A stretch of 24,773 bases of DNA from an uncultured Oscillospiraceae bacterium (GTDB lineage Bacteria; Bacillota; Clostridia; Oscillospirales; Oscillospiraceae): contig CAJUQS010000024.1 in NCBI GenBank assembly GCA_910588365.1, positions 1 to 24,773 of the forward strand, written 5' to 3'. Shown here one piece after another: positions 15,002 to 21,396 of the stretch; position 1 is the stretch's first letter, and the number at the start of each line of letters is the position of its first letter. The notes beneath the pieces were generated by a model, which saw only the letters and a list, made by a program, of their open reading frames with translations, ran no database searches and was not told where the DNA came from. A program made the position numbers and the translations under genes.

Positions 15002-16609
15002 ATGAAAATCGCCGGAATCGCCCTGGACCAGCCCGCCAAGGCGCGGCTGATCCGGCTGGCGGGCTTCGGCCTGGCGGGCTTTCTGGCCGCCGGGTGCGCT
15101 CTGGAGGGCCGCGCGCCCCTGGCGGCGGGGTTCCTGGCCGCCTGCCGGCCGGGGAAGCGGGCCATCGCCGCCCTGTGCGGCGGGATCATCGGGGCGCTGG
15201 TGTTTCTGCCCTTCGGCCCGGCCCTGCGGCTGGGGGGGATCCTGGTGCTCATCTGCGCGGTGCTCTCCGCCTTCCGGGATACCAGATGGTTCCAGCTCCC
15301 CTTCTTCCGCCCCGCCGCCGCCGGCGCGGCCACCCTGGCGGTGGAGCTGGCTTACACCATCCAGATGGGCGTCACGTCCCAGGGGATGATGCGCATGGCC
15401 GCCTGCACGGCCCTGTCGGCCCTTCTCTGCCACTACTGCGCCCTGCTGCTGCGGGAGACGGCCATTCCCCGGCGGAAGGCCGCCCGGGAGTCCGAGAGCA
15501 TCCGCCAGCGGCTCAGGCTCAGCGCCGAGGCCCTGCGCTCCCTCTGCGAGAGCTTCGGCACGCCGCCGCCCAGGAAGGAGGAGAACCCGGCCGTCATCTT
15601 CGACCGCGCGGCGGAGGTGGTCTGCCGGGGCTGCGCCCTGCGGGACGTGTGCTGGAGCAAGGAGTACGTGGCCACCTTCAACGCCTTCAACGACGCCACC
15701 CCGGCCCTGCTGGACCGGGGCCGGGCGGAGCCGTCGGACTTCGCCGTCCACTTCGCCTCCCGGTGCATCCATTTCCCCCAGCTCCTCTCCGCCATCAACA
15801 CTGAGGTGACGGCCCTGCTGCTGCGGCGGCAGTACCGGCGGCAGCTGGAGCAGGAGCGCAGGCGCACCCGGGGGCAGTACGCCCAGCTGGGCGAGCTGGT
15901 GGCCCAGGCCATGGCCGCGCCGGAGGCCCCCGCGGCGGCGGAAAAGGAGCTCATCCACGACGTGGCACTCGGCTCCGCCCCCAAGGATGGCCAGCGGCTG
16001 TGCGGCGACAGCCTGAGCTGGTTCCGGGGACAGGGGAACCTGCTGTACCTGCTGCTCAGCGACGGCATGGGCAGCGGCCGGGAGGCCCAGCGGGAGAGCA
16101 TGATGACCCTGCGCCTCACCGAGCAGTTCCTCACCGCGGGCATTGAGGCGGAGACCGCCCTGAAAACCCTCAACGCGGCCCTCAACCTCCGCAGCGACGA
16201 CCAGGGCAGCTTCACCACCATCGACCTGCTGGCGGTGGATCTGGCGGACAAGCAGGCCGCACTCTACAAGTACGGCGCGGCCCCCACTTACATCAAGCGC
16301 CAGGGGTCCGTCCGGCGGCTGACGGGCAGCGCCCTGCCCGCCGGGCTCCAGGACTCCGCCAGCGCCCCTCCCCCGGTCCGCTTCCCGGTGGAGGAGAACA
16401 CCTTTGTACTGATGATCAGCGACGGCGTGGCGGACAGCGGCAGCGACCAGTGGCTCCAGGATCTGCTGGCGGGCTGGCAGGGGGAGGACCCCAACGTGCT
16501 GGTGAGCCTGGTGCTGCGGGAGGCCCGCCAGCGGCGGCAGGGGGACGACGACTGCAGCGCCATCTGCCTGTACCTCCCGCCCCAGGACAGGGGAAAGCGG
16601 GAAGTCTAG
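15002..16609 (+). CDS. spoIIE: Stage II sporulation protein E (PP2C phosphatase), short form
   Basis: SpoIIE dephosphorylates SpoIIAA in the forespore, releasing sigma F. This protein has 535 residues against about 830 in Bacillus. The N-terminal membrane part is reduced to about five helices (residues 15-150). A cysteine cluster typical of the family follows (CRGCALRDVCW, about 208-218), then a coiled region and the PP2C domain. Catalytic and metal-binding residues are visible: GDS at 335, SDGMGSG (353-359), DGVAD (474-478) and GDDDCSA (514-520). GAGGGGG precedes the ATG. It is followed by a long terminator hairpin and accessory DNA. Confidence 0.93.
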   Translation: MKIAGIALDQPAKARLIRLAGFGLAGFLAAGCALEGRAPLAAGFLAACRPGKRAIAALCGGIIGALVFLPFGPALRLGGILVLICAVLSAFRDTRWFQLPFFRPAAAGAATLAVELAYTIQMGVTSQGMMRMAACTALSALLCHYCALLLRETAIPRRKAARESESIRQRLRLSAEALRSLCESFGTPPPRKEENPAVIFDRAAEVVCRGCALRDVCWSKEYVATFNAFNDATPALLDRGRAEPSDFAVHFASRCIHFPQLLSAINTEVTALLLRRQYRRQLEQERRRTRGQYAQLGELVAQAMAAPEAPAAAEKELIHDVALGSAPKDGQRLCGDSLSWFRGQGNLLYLLLSDGMGSGREAQRESMMTLRLTEQFLTAGIEAETALKTLNAALNLRSDDQGSFTTIDLLAVDLADKQAALYKYGAAPTYIKRQGSVRRLTGSALPAGLQDSASAPPPVRFPVEENTFVLMISDGVADSGSDQWLQDLLAGWQGEDPNVLVSLVLREARQRRQGDDDCSAICLYLPPQDRGKREV

Positions 16610-16653
16610 GCGCCGTTTGACAAGCGGCGGAAGGACCGGCGGCGGCCGAGACG

Positions 16654-16692
16654 TATCCGGAGGCTTTTTCTCCCAGAAAAAGCCTCCGGATA
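16654..16692. terminator. 18-bp stem-loop after spoIIE
   Basis: TATCCGGAGGCTTTTTCT (16654-16671) pairs perfectly with 16675-16692 around a CCC loop. There is no long T tract after the stem, so termination is inferred from position and stability. Its last two bases overlap the inverted repeat starting at 16691. Confidence 0.75.
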
Positions 16693-16708
16693 TTACTTCC
16701 GAACGGAA
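16691..16708 (+). repeat. 18-bp inverted repeat, left arm
   Basis: TATTACTTCCGAACGGAA is exactly complementary to 17509-17526. The pair encloses about 800 bases with a kinase fragment, the HxlR gene and the MITE copy, beginning right at the end of the spoIIE terminator. It may be the edge of an inserted or inverted segment. Confidence 0.65.
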
Positions 16709-16756
16709 TGACAGGCTCCCGAAAAGGCAGACAGCGAAATAGTAAGAGGGCGGGGG

Positions 16757-16831
16757 AGCCACGGGCACGGCCTCAAGCGCATCGACCGGATGGTGGAGAA
16801 GTACAACGGATGCGTCAACCGGCAGAATGTG
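16757..16831 (+). pseudogene. Fragment of a GHKL histidine-kinase C-terminus
   Basis: The plus-strand frame reads SHGHGLKRIDRMVEKYNG, which fits the G2 box and following helix of GHKL ATPase domains of AgrC/LytS-like sensor kinases (usual pattern GxGLGLKSIxxIxEKYxG). No upstream kinase sequence exists: a stop is present in frame near 16740, and the match fades after about 25 residues. It is a small relic. Confidence 0.6.
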
Positions 16832-16869
16832 CCGGGGGTGCCACAGAGATCCTGCCCCCCGCCGTCCTC

Positions 16870-17199
16870 CTATTCATCAGTCATTTTTTCTTTATAATTG
16901 TTCCCCCAATTCCACAGCGCGTCTAAAACCGGCCGCAAGCTCTGACCCAGCTCCGTCAACGTGTACTCAACCCGCGGCGGTACCTCCGGATAGACCGTCC
17001 TTGTCAGCAGGCCGCTCTCCTCCATCTGCCGAAGCTGGGATGTCAGCACCTTCTGGCTCACACTGCCAATGGATTTCTTCAATTCCCCAAACCGCTTCGT
17101 CCCCGGCAGCAAATCACGGATAATCAGTACCTTCCACTTGTCGCTGATCAGGGTCAGCGTTGTTTCCACCGGGCAGACGGGCAAGGTTTTTGCTTCCAT
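16870..17199 (-). CDS. HxlR-family winged-helix transcriptional regulator
   Basis: This protein of about 109 aa has the HxlR pattern: an N-terminal CPVETTLTLISDKWKVLIIRDLL, a recognition segment (RFGELKKSIGSVSQKVLTSQLRQMEESGLL) and the PPRVEYTLTELGQSLRPVLDAL wing. A cysteine near residue 9 is conserved in many members that respond to thiol or carbonyl stress. The ATG at 17199 lies 8 bases after AGGAGG; ATG codons at 17205 and 17229 are less well placed. These regulators usually control a divergent oxidoreductase, but here the divergent side holds only a MITE, so the target may have been lost. Confidence 0.9.
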   Translation of the reverse strand: MEAKTLPVCPVETTLTLISDKWKVLIIRDLLPGTKRFGELKKSIGSVSQKVLTSQLRQMEESGLLTRTVYPEVPPRVEYTLTELGQSLRPVLDALWNWGNNYKEKMTDE

Positions 17200-17281
17200 C
17201 GTCATAGCCTCCTGTCTATTGGTTTCCAAAATGCTGTACAGCCCTATTTTACCGTATCCCCCATACCAGGGTCAAGTTTTA

Positions 17282-17444
17282 AGAGCCTGTTTAATATCTC
17301 AGCGTGTTCGGATTGGCGAGATAGGTTTTTTGTCCTGCAAGGCAAAAAGCCGCAGCAATCCTGACGGATTGCAAGGATTTTTAACGCAGTCAGGGCAGAA
17401 AATATGCCGCCAAGGCGTGCGCGGGGAGATGTTAAACAGGCTCT
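17282..17444 (+). repeat. MITE-like element, complete copy 2 (163 bp)
   Basis: The element begins AGAGCCTGTTTAATATCTC and ends in the near-complement GAGATGTTAAACAGGCTCT, giving terminal inverted repeats of about 19 bases with one mismatch. It has no coding capacity for a transposase. Copy 1 at 1-141 is about 98 percent identical in reverse orientation, so both were mobilised recently. Confidence 0.8.
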
Positions 17445-17446
17445 AA

Positions 17447-17485
17447 GAGCCGGGTTCATATCTCCCCGCGCACGTTAAGGCGCAT
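17447..17485 (-). repeat. Divergent third MITE end, tail-to-tail with copy 2
   Basis: AGAGCC followed by ATCTCCCCGCGCACG repeats the right end of the MITE in inverted orientation with several differences. CGTGCGCGGGGAGAT (17416-17430) and its exact complement (17460-17474) form a strong hairpin. Confidence 0.55.
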
Positions 17486-17508
17486 AACGCATAATATTAC
17501 TCCGATCT

Positions 17509-17526
17509 TTCCGTTCGGAAGTAATA
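17509..17526 (-). repeat. 18-bp inverted repeat, right arm
   Basis: TTCCGTTCGGAAGTAATA is the exact complement of 16691-16708. The match stops sharply on both sides. Confidence 0.65.
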
Positions 17527-17692
17527 GTTCTATTTTGCTTTGCTATATGATTTACATTTGGCATAGCCGATCTTTAAACAAACGCATGTCTATAAAGGCG
17601 TATCTTGACCGGCAAAAAGTTCCTTTCCGCTGGGCATATTCCCAATGTTCAAATAGGTCCTAAAATTTTTCTCAAAATTTCGAAAAAAACTC

Positions 17693-17721
17693 TTGCAAAA
17701 TCTTCTGGAGTGTGCTATCTT
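17693..17721 (+). promoter_or_regulatory. tRNA-Pro promoter
   Basis: TTGCAA (17693-17698) and TATCTT (17716-17721) are 17 bases apart. A small stem (GCTGAC 17728-17733 with GTCAGC 17740-17745) starts at the expected transcription start and precedes the tRNA. Confidence 0.7.
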
Positions 17722-17757
17722 TATTAAGCTGACAAACACGTCAGCAAGATGGTCTAT

Positions 17758-17834
17758 CCGGGTGTGGCGAAGTTTGGTATCGCGCTTGAATGGGGTTCAA
17801 GAGGCCGCTGGTTCGAATCCAGTCACTCGGACCA
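17758..17834 (+). tRNA. tRNA-Pro (anticodon GGG)
   Basis: This 77-nt tRNA has an acceptor stem CCGGGTG/CACTCGG (one G-T pair), a D stem GCGA/TCGC with GGTA in the loop, and an anticodon stem CTTGA/TCAAG around ATGGGGT. That places GGG at positions 34-36. The T arm is GCTGG-TTCGAAT-CCAGT, followed by A and an encoded CCA. It marks the left edge of the low-GC mobile module, and its 3' end is a plausible integration site. Confidence 0.95.
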
Positions 17835-17839
17835 ATTTA

Positions 17840-17889
17840 TGATAATCCGAATTGCATCATCAGAATAGGTGATGTGTTCGGATTTATCA
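17840..17889 (+). terminator. Terminator after tRNA-Pro
   Basis: TGATAATCCGAA (17840-17851) pairs with TTCGGATTTATCA (17877-17889) with one bulge; an inner CATCA/TGATG stem is present and T-rich sequence follows. Confidence 0.6.
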
Positions 17890-17914
17890 TTTCTATTGAG
17901 AATATTCTGTAACA

Positions 17915-17962
17915 GCCAAGAGGCAGGGGCATCATGTAGATGTTCCTGCCTCCTGGCTTGGC
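17915..17962 (-). terminator. Long hairpin ending the Rep-FtsK operon
   Basis: A stem of about 18 bp (17916-17933 with 17939-17956, core GAGGCAGG/CCTGCCTC) lies directly beyond the stop codon of the last minus-strand gene. The T tract is weak (CTGTTAC), so it may work partly as an RNA-stabilising 3' end. Confidence 0.6.
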
Positions 17963-18148
17963 TCACTGTGCCTGTTCCCCGCTATGGTCGGTGTCTGCTT
18001 CAGCTTCGTCCAATTCGTCCTCGTCAAGGAGATCGTCAGTGAAATCATCCCCAAAAAGATCTTCCCAAGTGGGACTGTGTTCCCAATAATTAAACGTTTG
18101 GTAGTCGCTGTAACCGAACGTATCAAAAGAATTCTCATCTGGCCTCAA
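17963..18148 (-). CDS. Small acidic hypothetical protein of the mobile module
   Basis: This frame encodes about 61 residues from a TTG at 18148, with AAAGGGGG 7 bases upstream; a GTG at 18157 is an alternative. The sequence is rich in aromatic residues (FGYSDYQTFNYWEHSPTWEDLF) and ends in a very acidic tail (DDLLDEDELDEAEADTD). I do not recognise a family. It overlaps the preceding gene by 14 bases and is the last gene before the hairpin at 17915. Acidic tails on small mobile-element proteins sometimes mimic DNA, but nothing more supports that here. Confidence 0.6.
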   Translation of the reverse strand: MRPDENSFDTFGYSDYQTFNYWEHSPTWEDLFGDDFTDDLLDEDELDEAEADTDHSGEQAQ

Positions 18149-18311
18149 AGGAATCACCCCCTTTCTTCCGCGCTTTCCAGGCGCGATACTCCTGCTGCCC
18201 TTCCTCACTCTCGAAAAACCGTTGAATCTCCGGGAGCAAGACACGGGCCAGGGCTTCTACCTCGCGATGGGGAATGCCAGTGCCGTGGTCGTCTATCTTT
18301 TTACGTGGCAT
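18135..18311 (-). CDS. Small conserved hypothetical protein of mobile elements
   Basis: This 58-aa protein (start MPRKKIDDHGTGIPHREVEALARVLLPEIQ) resembles small proteins I associate with clostridial integrative elements; the function is unknown. The middle forms an amphipathic helix (VEALARVLLPEIQRFFESEEGQ) and the C-terminus is basic (KARKKGG). The ATG at 18311 follows GGAGGG and lies within the end of the FtsK-like gene (11-base overlap), so translation is probably coupled to it. Confidence 0.65.
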   Translation of the reverse strand: MPRKKIDDHGTGIPHREVEALARVLLPEIQRFFESEEGQQEYRAWKARKKGGDSFEAR

Positions 18312-19617
18312 GAGAAACACCCTCCTCGTTATCAAACAAATACCCACGAAACAGAATGCCATCCTGATTGAGAAAAAGGCCCTGGCTGTCCTTGGGGATA
18401 CGGTCTGCGGCATCGGTGTTGTCCAGGATGATTTGAGACAGAACATTATCTGCCTTGCCGCAGATACGCCCGTCCAAATTGTTCTTGATTTGACCCGGTA
18501 CAACCACAGCATCGGGCCTCTGCGTCATAACGATCAGGTGAATGCCGAGCGCACGGCCCTGACGGGCAATGGTGGAGAGGTTTCCGACGATTGCGGCGGC
18601 TTCCTCCTTGTGGGGTTTGTCCATGCCAGTCGTATCCGTGATTTCTGCAATTTCATCTGTAAAAACGAAAATGGGGTGGAGCTTAACCTCGGGCCGAAGC
18701 TGATTGAATGTACTCAAACCGGAACAGGGAATGCCATCATAACGCACAACTGCGTCAAACATCTCTTTCCGCTGGTTCAACTGCTGGACGATTTGTCCAG
18801 TAACCGACAGAGCATCAAATGAGGTGGTTGCGAAGGAGCAGCTTTGCGTCTGCCACTGGGGCGGATAGTCCAGACCGCCCTTGAGGTCGATAATATAGAC
18901 ATCCCCCATGGGCAGACACTGGGAAATAATAGTCTTGCCAATCGTAGTCTTGCCGCTGCCGGTGCTACCGCCAATCAGCAGATGGGGAACCTTATCCGGG
19001 TCCCAGGTGACAGGTCCGTCCAGAGATGTACCCAGCAGGATTTCCAGCGGCTTTAACGGCTGGCCTTGGGGTAGATAAGCCAATTCCGGGAGCTTCGTGT
19101 TGCCGGGGGCTAAATGGAGACGGATGGATTGATTATCCTCCCCCGGCTCGATTTTAGTAATGCGTTTACCTAGAGCGCTTTCCAACGGCTCTATGCGCTC
19201 TTGTAGCTGCGGGATGGTGAGCCCTTGCGTAAATACATCTATGACGGTCTTACCGTCTTCCTTGCGGCAGCTTGCCAGTAAGGGCGGTTCTCCGGCGGCG
19301 TTGGTCAAGCCGACACGCCGGAAAGCATCCGCAGTTTGGAAAGCCCCACGCGGAATCGCAGAGATAGTCACGCCGGTCACAAAAAAGATGATGGAACCGA
19401 GGACCACCAAGATGCAGACCAGGGGCTGCATCAGGTGTCCAATGATACCGTCCGCGGGACCTGCCGCATGGAGCAGCAGGAGCAGAGCGGTGAACCAATA
19501 GAGGGCGGTCAACGCGGACCTTGCCGGACTTTCGGGGATAGACCTCAATCCCGCCTTGCAGCGGTTCCAAAGATAGGCGAGCCGGTTGCTCTGGTTCAAA
19601 TTTTCATACTTATACAT
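18301..19617 (-). CDS. FtsK/SpoIIIE-type (TcpA-like) DNA translocase, putative coupling protein
   Basis: This 438-aa protein has two N-terminal membrane helices (about residues 38-50 and 62-84), a linker and an FtsK-type motor. Walker A is GGSTGSGKT (216-224), and Walker B IFVFTDEIAE has D321 and E322. ARQGRALGIHLIVMTQRPD follows, typical of the family. It lacks the C-terminal gamma domain of chromosomal FtsK. In Tn916/ICEBs1-like elements such proteins (TcpA, ConQ) bring the relaxase-DNA complex to the transfer channel. It lies 20 bases after rep with AGGAGG before its ATG. Coupling-protein function for the neighbouring Rep is inferred from position. Confidence 0.85.
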   Translation of the reverse strand: MYKYENLNQSNRLAYLWNRCKAGLRSIPESPARSALTALYWFTALLLLLHAAGPADGIIGHLMQPLVCILVVLGSIIFFVTGVTISAIPRGAFQTADAFRRVGLTNAAGEPPLLASCRKEDGKTVIDVFTQGLTIPQLQERIEPLESALGKRITKIEPGEDNQSIRLHLAPGNTKLPELAYLPQGQPLKPLEILLGTSLDGPVTWDPDKVPHLLIGGSTGSGKTTIGKTIISQCLPMGDVYIIDLKGGLDYPPQWQTQSCSFATTSFDALSVTGQIVQQLNQRKEMFDAVVRYDGIPCSGLSTFNQLRPEVKLHPIFVFTDEIAEITDTTGMDKPHKEEAAAIVGNLSTIARQGRALGIHLIVMTQRPDAVVVPGQIKNNLDGRICGKADNVLSQIILDNTDAADRIPKDSQGLFLNQDGILFRGYLFDNEEGVSHAT

Positions 19618-19637
19618 GAATTATAACCTCCTAATTA

Positions 19638-20741
19638 TTAAAACGGTGGATTTTCCAAATCTATATCGAAAAGTGAAACAGACTGTTCCAAGGAAAAATC
19701 AGGCAAATCAAGATCAATATCCTCATCATCGTCCAGTTCATCTGTATCTGCGGGGGCATTTGTAATCTCACCGTCAGGTGTGGAAAACTGTGGCAATTCT
19801 GCCTTTCCTTTGCGGACAATAATGCTTCCAGTGTCCGTAAATTCAACAATATTGTGGATACGGCGGCAGAAAGCCTCCCAACGGTCAGGGAAATCCTCCT
19901 GAACCTTTTTGTACAAGCTCCAAAGCGGGATATTGCTGGTGATGTAAACCTTCTCATAACAGGCGGCTCGGTCTGAATATCGTGCCGGGAGCATGATCGG
20001 GTAGATGTCAAGATAATTGAGCATATCGGAAATTGGTACTTGAGAGGCAAACTCTTCAAACACCAAAATTTTTTGACCGTGGTAAGGGTCAAACCGGATG
20101 CCGGTAAGGGGATAGGATGTAATCCGGCATATATCTCGCGGGTCATGTTTTGCGAAGATGGAGCGCGTCTTGCCTGTTCCGGACGCTCCATAGAGATATG
20201 TAACCTCCAGATTCGGACGGAACACTCCGCCGTACTGGTCAGTGCGGATGGTTTCCCGGAGGGCTTCAATCTGCTGGACGCGGAGAGCCATTTCCGGGTG
20301 TGCGTCCACAATTTCCGTGATGGTCTTTCCGTCACGTACCTCCGACAGAAGAGCAGCGTACTTTGATGCGCTTTCCTCCTGCTCGGTAGGCATCGTGCCG
20401 TACTCGGCAAACGTACCGGGGACAGCGGTATCAGCTTTATCTGTAGCGGCCCATTTTCCGCCTTTGGCGACATAATCGCGGTTCTCAGACATGGAGCCGT
20501 AGGCTTTTTCAATATGGGCTGTCGGAAATACACGCTTGACCGTAGAAAAGCGAATGGGACTGGGACGAAAAATCGCTACATGGTAATGTTCGGTTCCGCT
20601 GTCGCCAATCTCCTTTGAACGGCAATAATATTGTGGATTCAGCTTGCGGACGAGCGTATCTAAATCATCCAGGGTCAACCCCATCTCCGAAGGGTTATTG
20701 ATGGTTAGATTAACCTTTCTCATTTGCGGGTCTTTTGCCAT
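19638..20741 (-). CDS. rep: CRESS-type replication initiator: HUH endonuclease + SF3 helicase
   Basis: This 367-aa Rep has the domain order of circovirus and geminivirus Reps. HUH motifs: NLTINNP (motif I, 11-17), HYHVAIF (motif II, H52 and H54) and YVAK (motif III, Y90 and K93), a single-tyrosine active site. SF3 helicase motifs: Walker A GASGTGKT (185-192), Walker B ILVFEEF (225-231) and motif C ITSN (267-270). The last 40 residues are very acidic. AGGAGG precedes the ATG by 5 bases. The likely origin, with a circovirus-type nonamer and hexamer repeats, is just upstream (20769-20825). It should nick that stem-loop, stay bound to the 5' end through Y90, and unwind DNA for rolling-circle replication or transfer. 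Related Reps occur on bacterial plasmids and mobilizable elements. Confidence 0.9.
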   Translation of the reverse strand: MAKDPQMRKVNLTINNPSEMGLTLDDLDTLVRKLNPQYYCRSKEIGDSGTEHYHVAIFRPSPIRFSTVKRVFPTAHIEKAYGSMSENRDYVAKGGKWAATDKADTAVPGTFAEYGTMPTEQEESASKYAALLSEVRDGKTITEIVDAHPEMALRVQQIEALRETIRTDQYGGVFRPNLEVTYLYGASGTGKTRSIFAKHDPRDICRITSYPLTGIRFDPYHGQKILVFEEFASQVPISDMLNYLDIYPIMLPARYSDRAACYEKVYITSNIPLWSLYKKVQEDFPDRWEAFCRRIHNIVEFTDTGSIIVRKGKAELPQFSTPDGEITNAPADTDELDDDEDIDLDLPDFSLEQSVSLFDIDLENPPF

Positions 20742-20768
20742 GGGGTCCTCCTAATCAGATGCCATCGT

Positions 20769-20825
20769 GCTACATCTGCTACACGCTACATGGTGTGGGA
20801 AGGGTAATACTTCCCCTTCCCACAC
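20769..20825 (-). other. Putative rolling-circle origin: stem-loop with nonanucleotide plus three iterons
   Basis: A perfect 12-bp stem (GTGTGGGAAGGG at 20793-20804, complement at 20814-20825) closes a 9-nt loop (20805-20813). On the rep-sense minus strand the loop and first stem base contain AAGTATTAC (20812-20804), which I recall as the porcine circovirus 2 nonanucleotide; the plus-strand loop TAATACTTC matches the geminivirus TAATATTAC at 7 of 9. Three TGTAGC hexamers follow towards rep (20790-20785, 20783-20778, 20774-20769). Stem-loop, then hexamer iterons, then rep is the circovirus arrangement. Nicking would be expected within the nonamer. Confidence 0.85.
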
Positions 20826-20872
20826 GGCAGCCGCCCCGGGGGCTTGGGGCCCCTGGTCCGACCGCGCCGGGA

Positions 20873-21193
20873 TCAAGTGTTGTCCTTGAGCACCTTAACA
20901 CCTGTGGCTTTTGCGGCTATATAATAGTCCCCGTTTTTCCAGGCGATACGGGCTTCCAGACCTTCAAACGCAACTTCGTAATACCCATTGGGCGGGTCCA
21001 GGAGAGCGGGGCCGTCAATGTCAACTCCAATCTTATCCATCTTGCGTTCCGCAAGGACGGTTTCGTAACGGTAGCCCAGGACATTCTCGGTCCTTCTATG
21101 GTCACGGTACTCGTAAATGGGAGTGACGTTCACAACCCACAGCTTAGTGCCAAGGGTACGCTTCGCGTCGAGAAGTGCTTCCGTGATTTTCAA
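20873..21193 (-). CDS. Hypothetical protein upstream of rep
   Basis: This protein of about 106 aa is best started at the TTG at 21193, which has AGGAGG 8 bases upstream; the ATG at 21244 lies beyond that site and in the leader hairpin region. The sequence appears mostly beta-strand (LWVVNVTPIYEYRD, YRYETVLAERKMDKIGVDIDG, YYEVAFEGLEARIAWKNGDYYIAA), suggesting a small barrel. I recognise no family; the position corresponds to small accessory genes that precede relaxase and coupling genes in Tn916-like elements. The origin lies between it and rep, so one transcript from the 21397 promoter would cross the origin. Confidence 0.65.
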   Translation of the reverse strand: MKITEALLDAKRTLGTKLWVVNVTPIYEYRDHRRTENVLGYRYETVLAERKMDKIGVDIDGPALLDPPNGYYEVAFEGLEARIAWKNGDYYIAAKATGVKVLKDNT

Positions 21194-21242
21194 GGCGATC
21201 ACCTCCTCTCTTTCATAATAACGGCGATATTTTAGGGCAAAC

Positions 21243-21310
21243 AAAAAAGGCCAGATTATCCCCTAACTCAAGACATAGCCTTTAGAGTTAGTATGATAAT
21301 TTAGCCTTTT
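21243..21310 (-). terminator. Attenuator-like terminator in the rep-operon leader
   Basis: On the minus strand AAAAGGC...ATTATC...CTAACTC pairs in order with GAGTTAG...GATAAT...GGCCTTTT, and six T residues end the hairpin. It sits about 80 bases after the promoter at 21397 and about 50 bases before the first gene, so it should end transcription unless an alternative fold or a factor prevents it. Confidence 0.7.
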
Positions 21311-21333
21311 GATGTTAGCCTTTTTATTTTTTA

Positions 21334-21382
21334 AGAGAAACGGAACTTGTTGCTATGGAATGGGATGTAGTAGCCGTTCTCT
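21334..21382 (-). promoter_or_regulatory. 5' leader stem of the rep operon
   Basis: On the minus strand AGAGAACGG (21382-21374) pairs with CCGTTTCTCT (21343-21334) with one bulge. It would form at the very start of the transcript, before the attenuator. It could be part of a two-state leader. Confidence 0.5.
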
Positions 21383-21396
21383 CATCGCCTACTATT

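Larger units (their letters stand above)
17200..17692. other. Gap filled by a MITE and low-GC sequence
   Basis: No gene is supported here. The gap contains the MITE copy (17282-17444), a further divergent MITE end (17447-17485), the right arm of the 18-bp inverted repeat (17509-17526) and AT-rich DNA leading to the tRNA promoter. Confidence 0.5.

Noticed and set aside
14717..16768. Long minus-strand frame opposite spoIIE
   Set aside because: SpoIIE has the catalytic motifs, ribosome binding site and promoter; the antisense frame is a GC-driven shadow.
20805..20813. Geminivirus-like reading of the loop on the plus strand (TAATACTTC)
   Set aside because: It matches TAATATTAC at only 7 of 9, whereas the rep-sense strand gives an exact circovirus-type nonamer and the hexamers lie on the circovirus side.
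21353..21385. Ten-residue leader peptide (MRERLLHPIP) in the rep-operon leader
   Set aside because: The ATG would lie only about five bases from the expected transcript start, with no ribosome binding site, so translation is doubtful.
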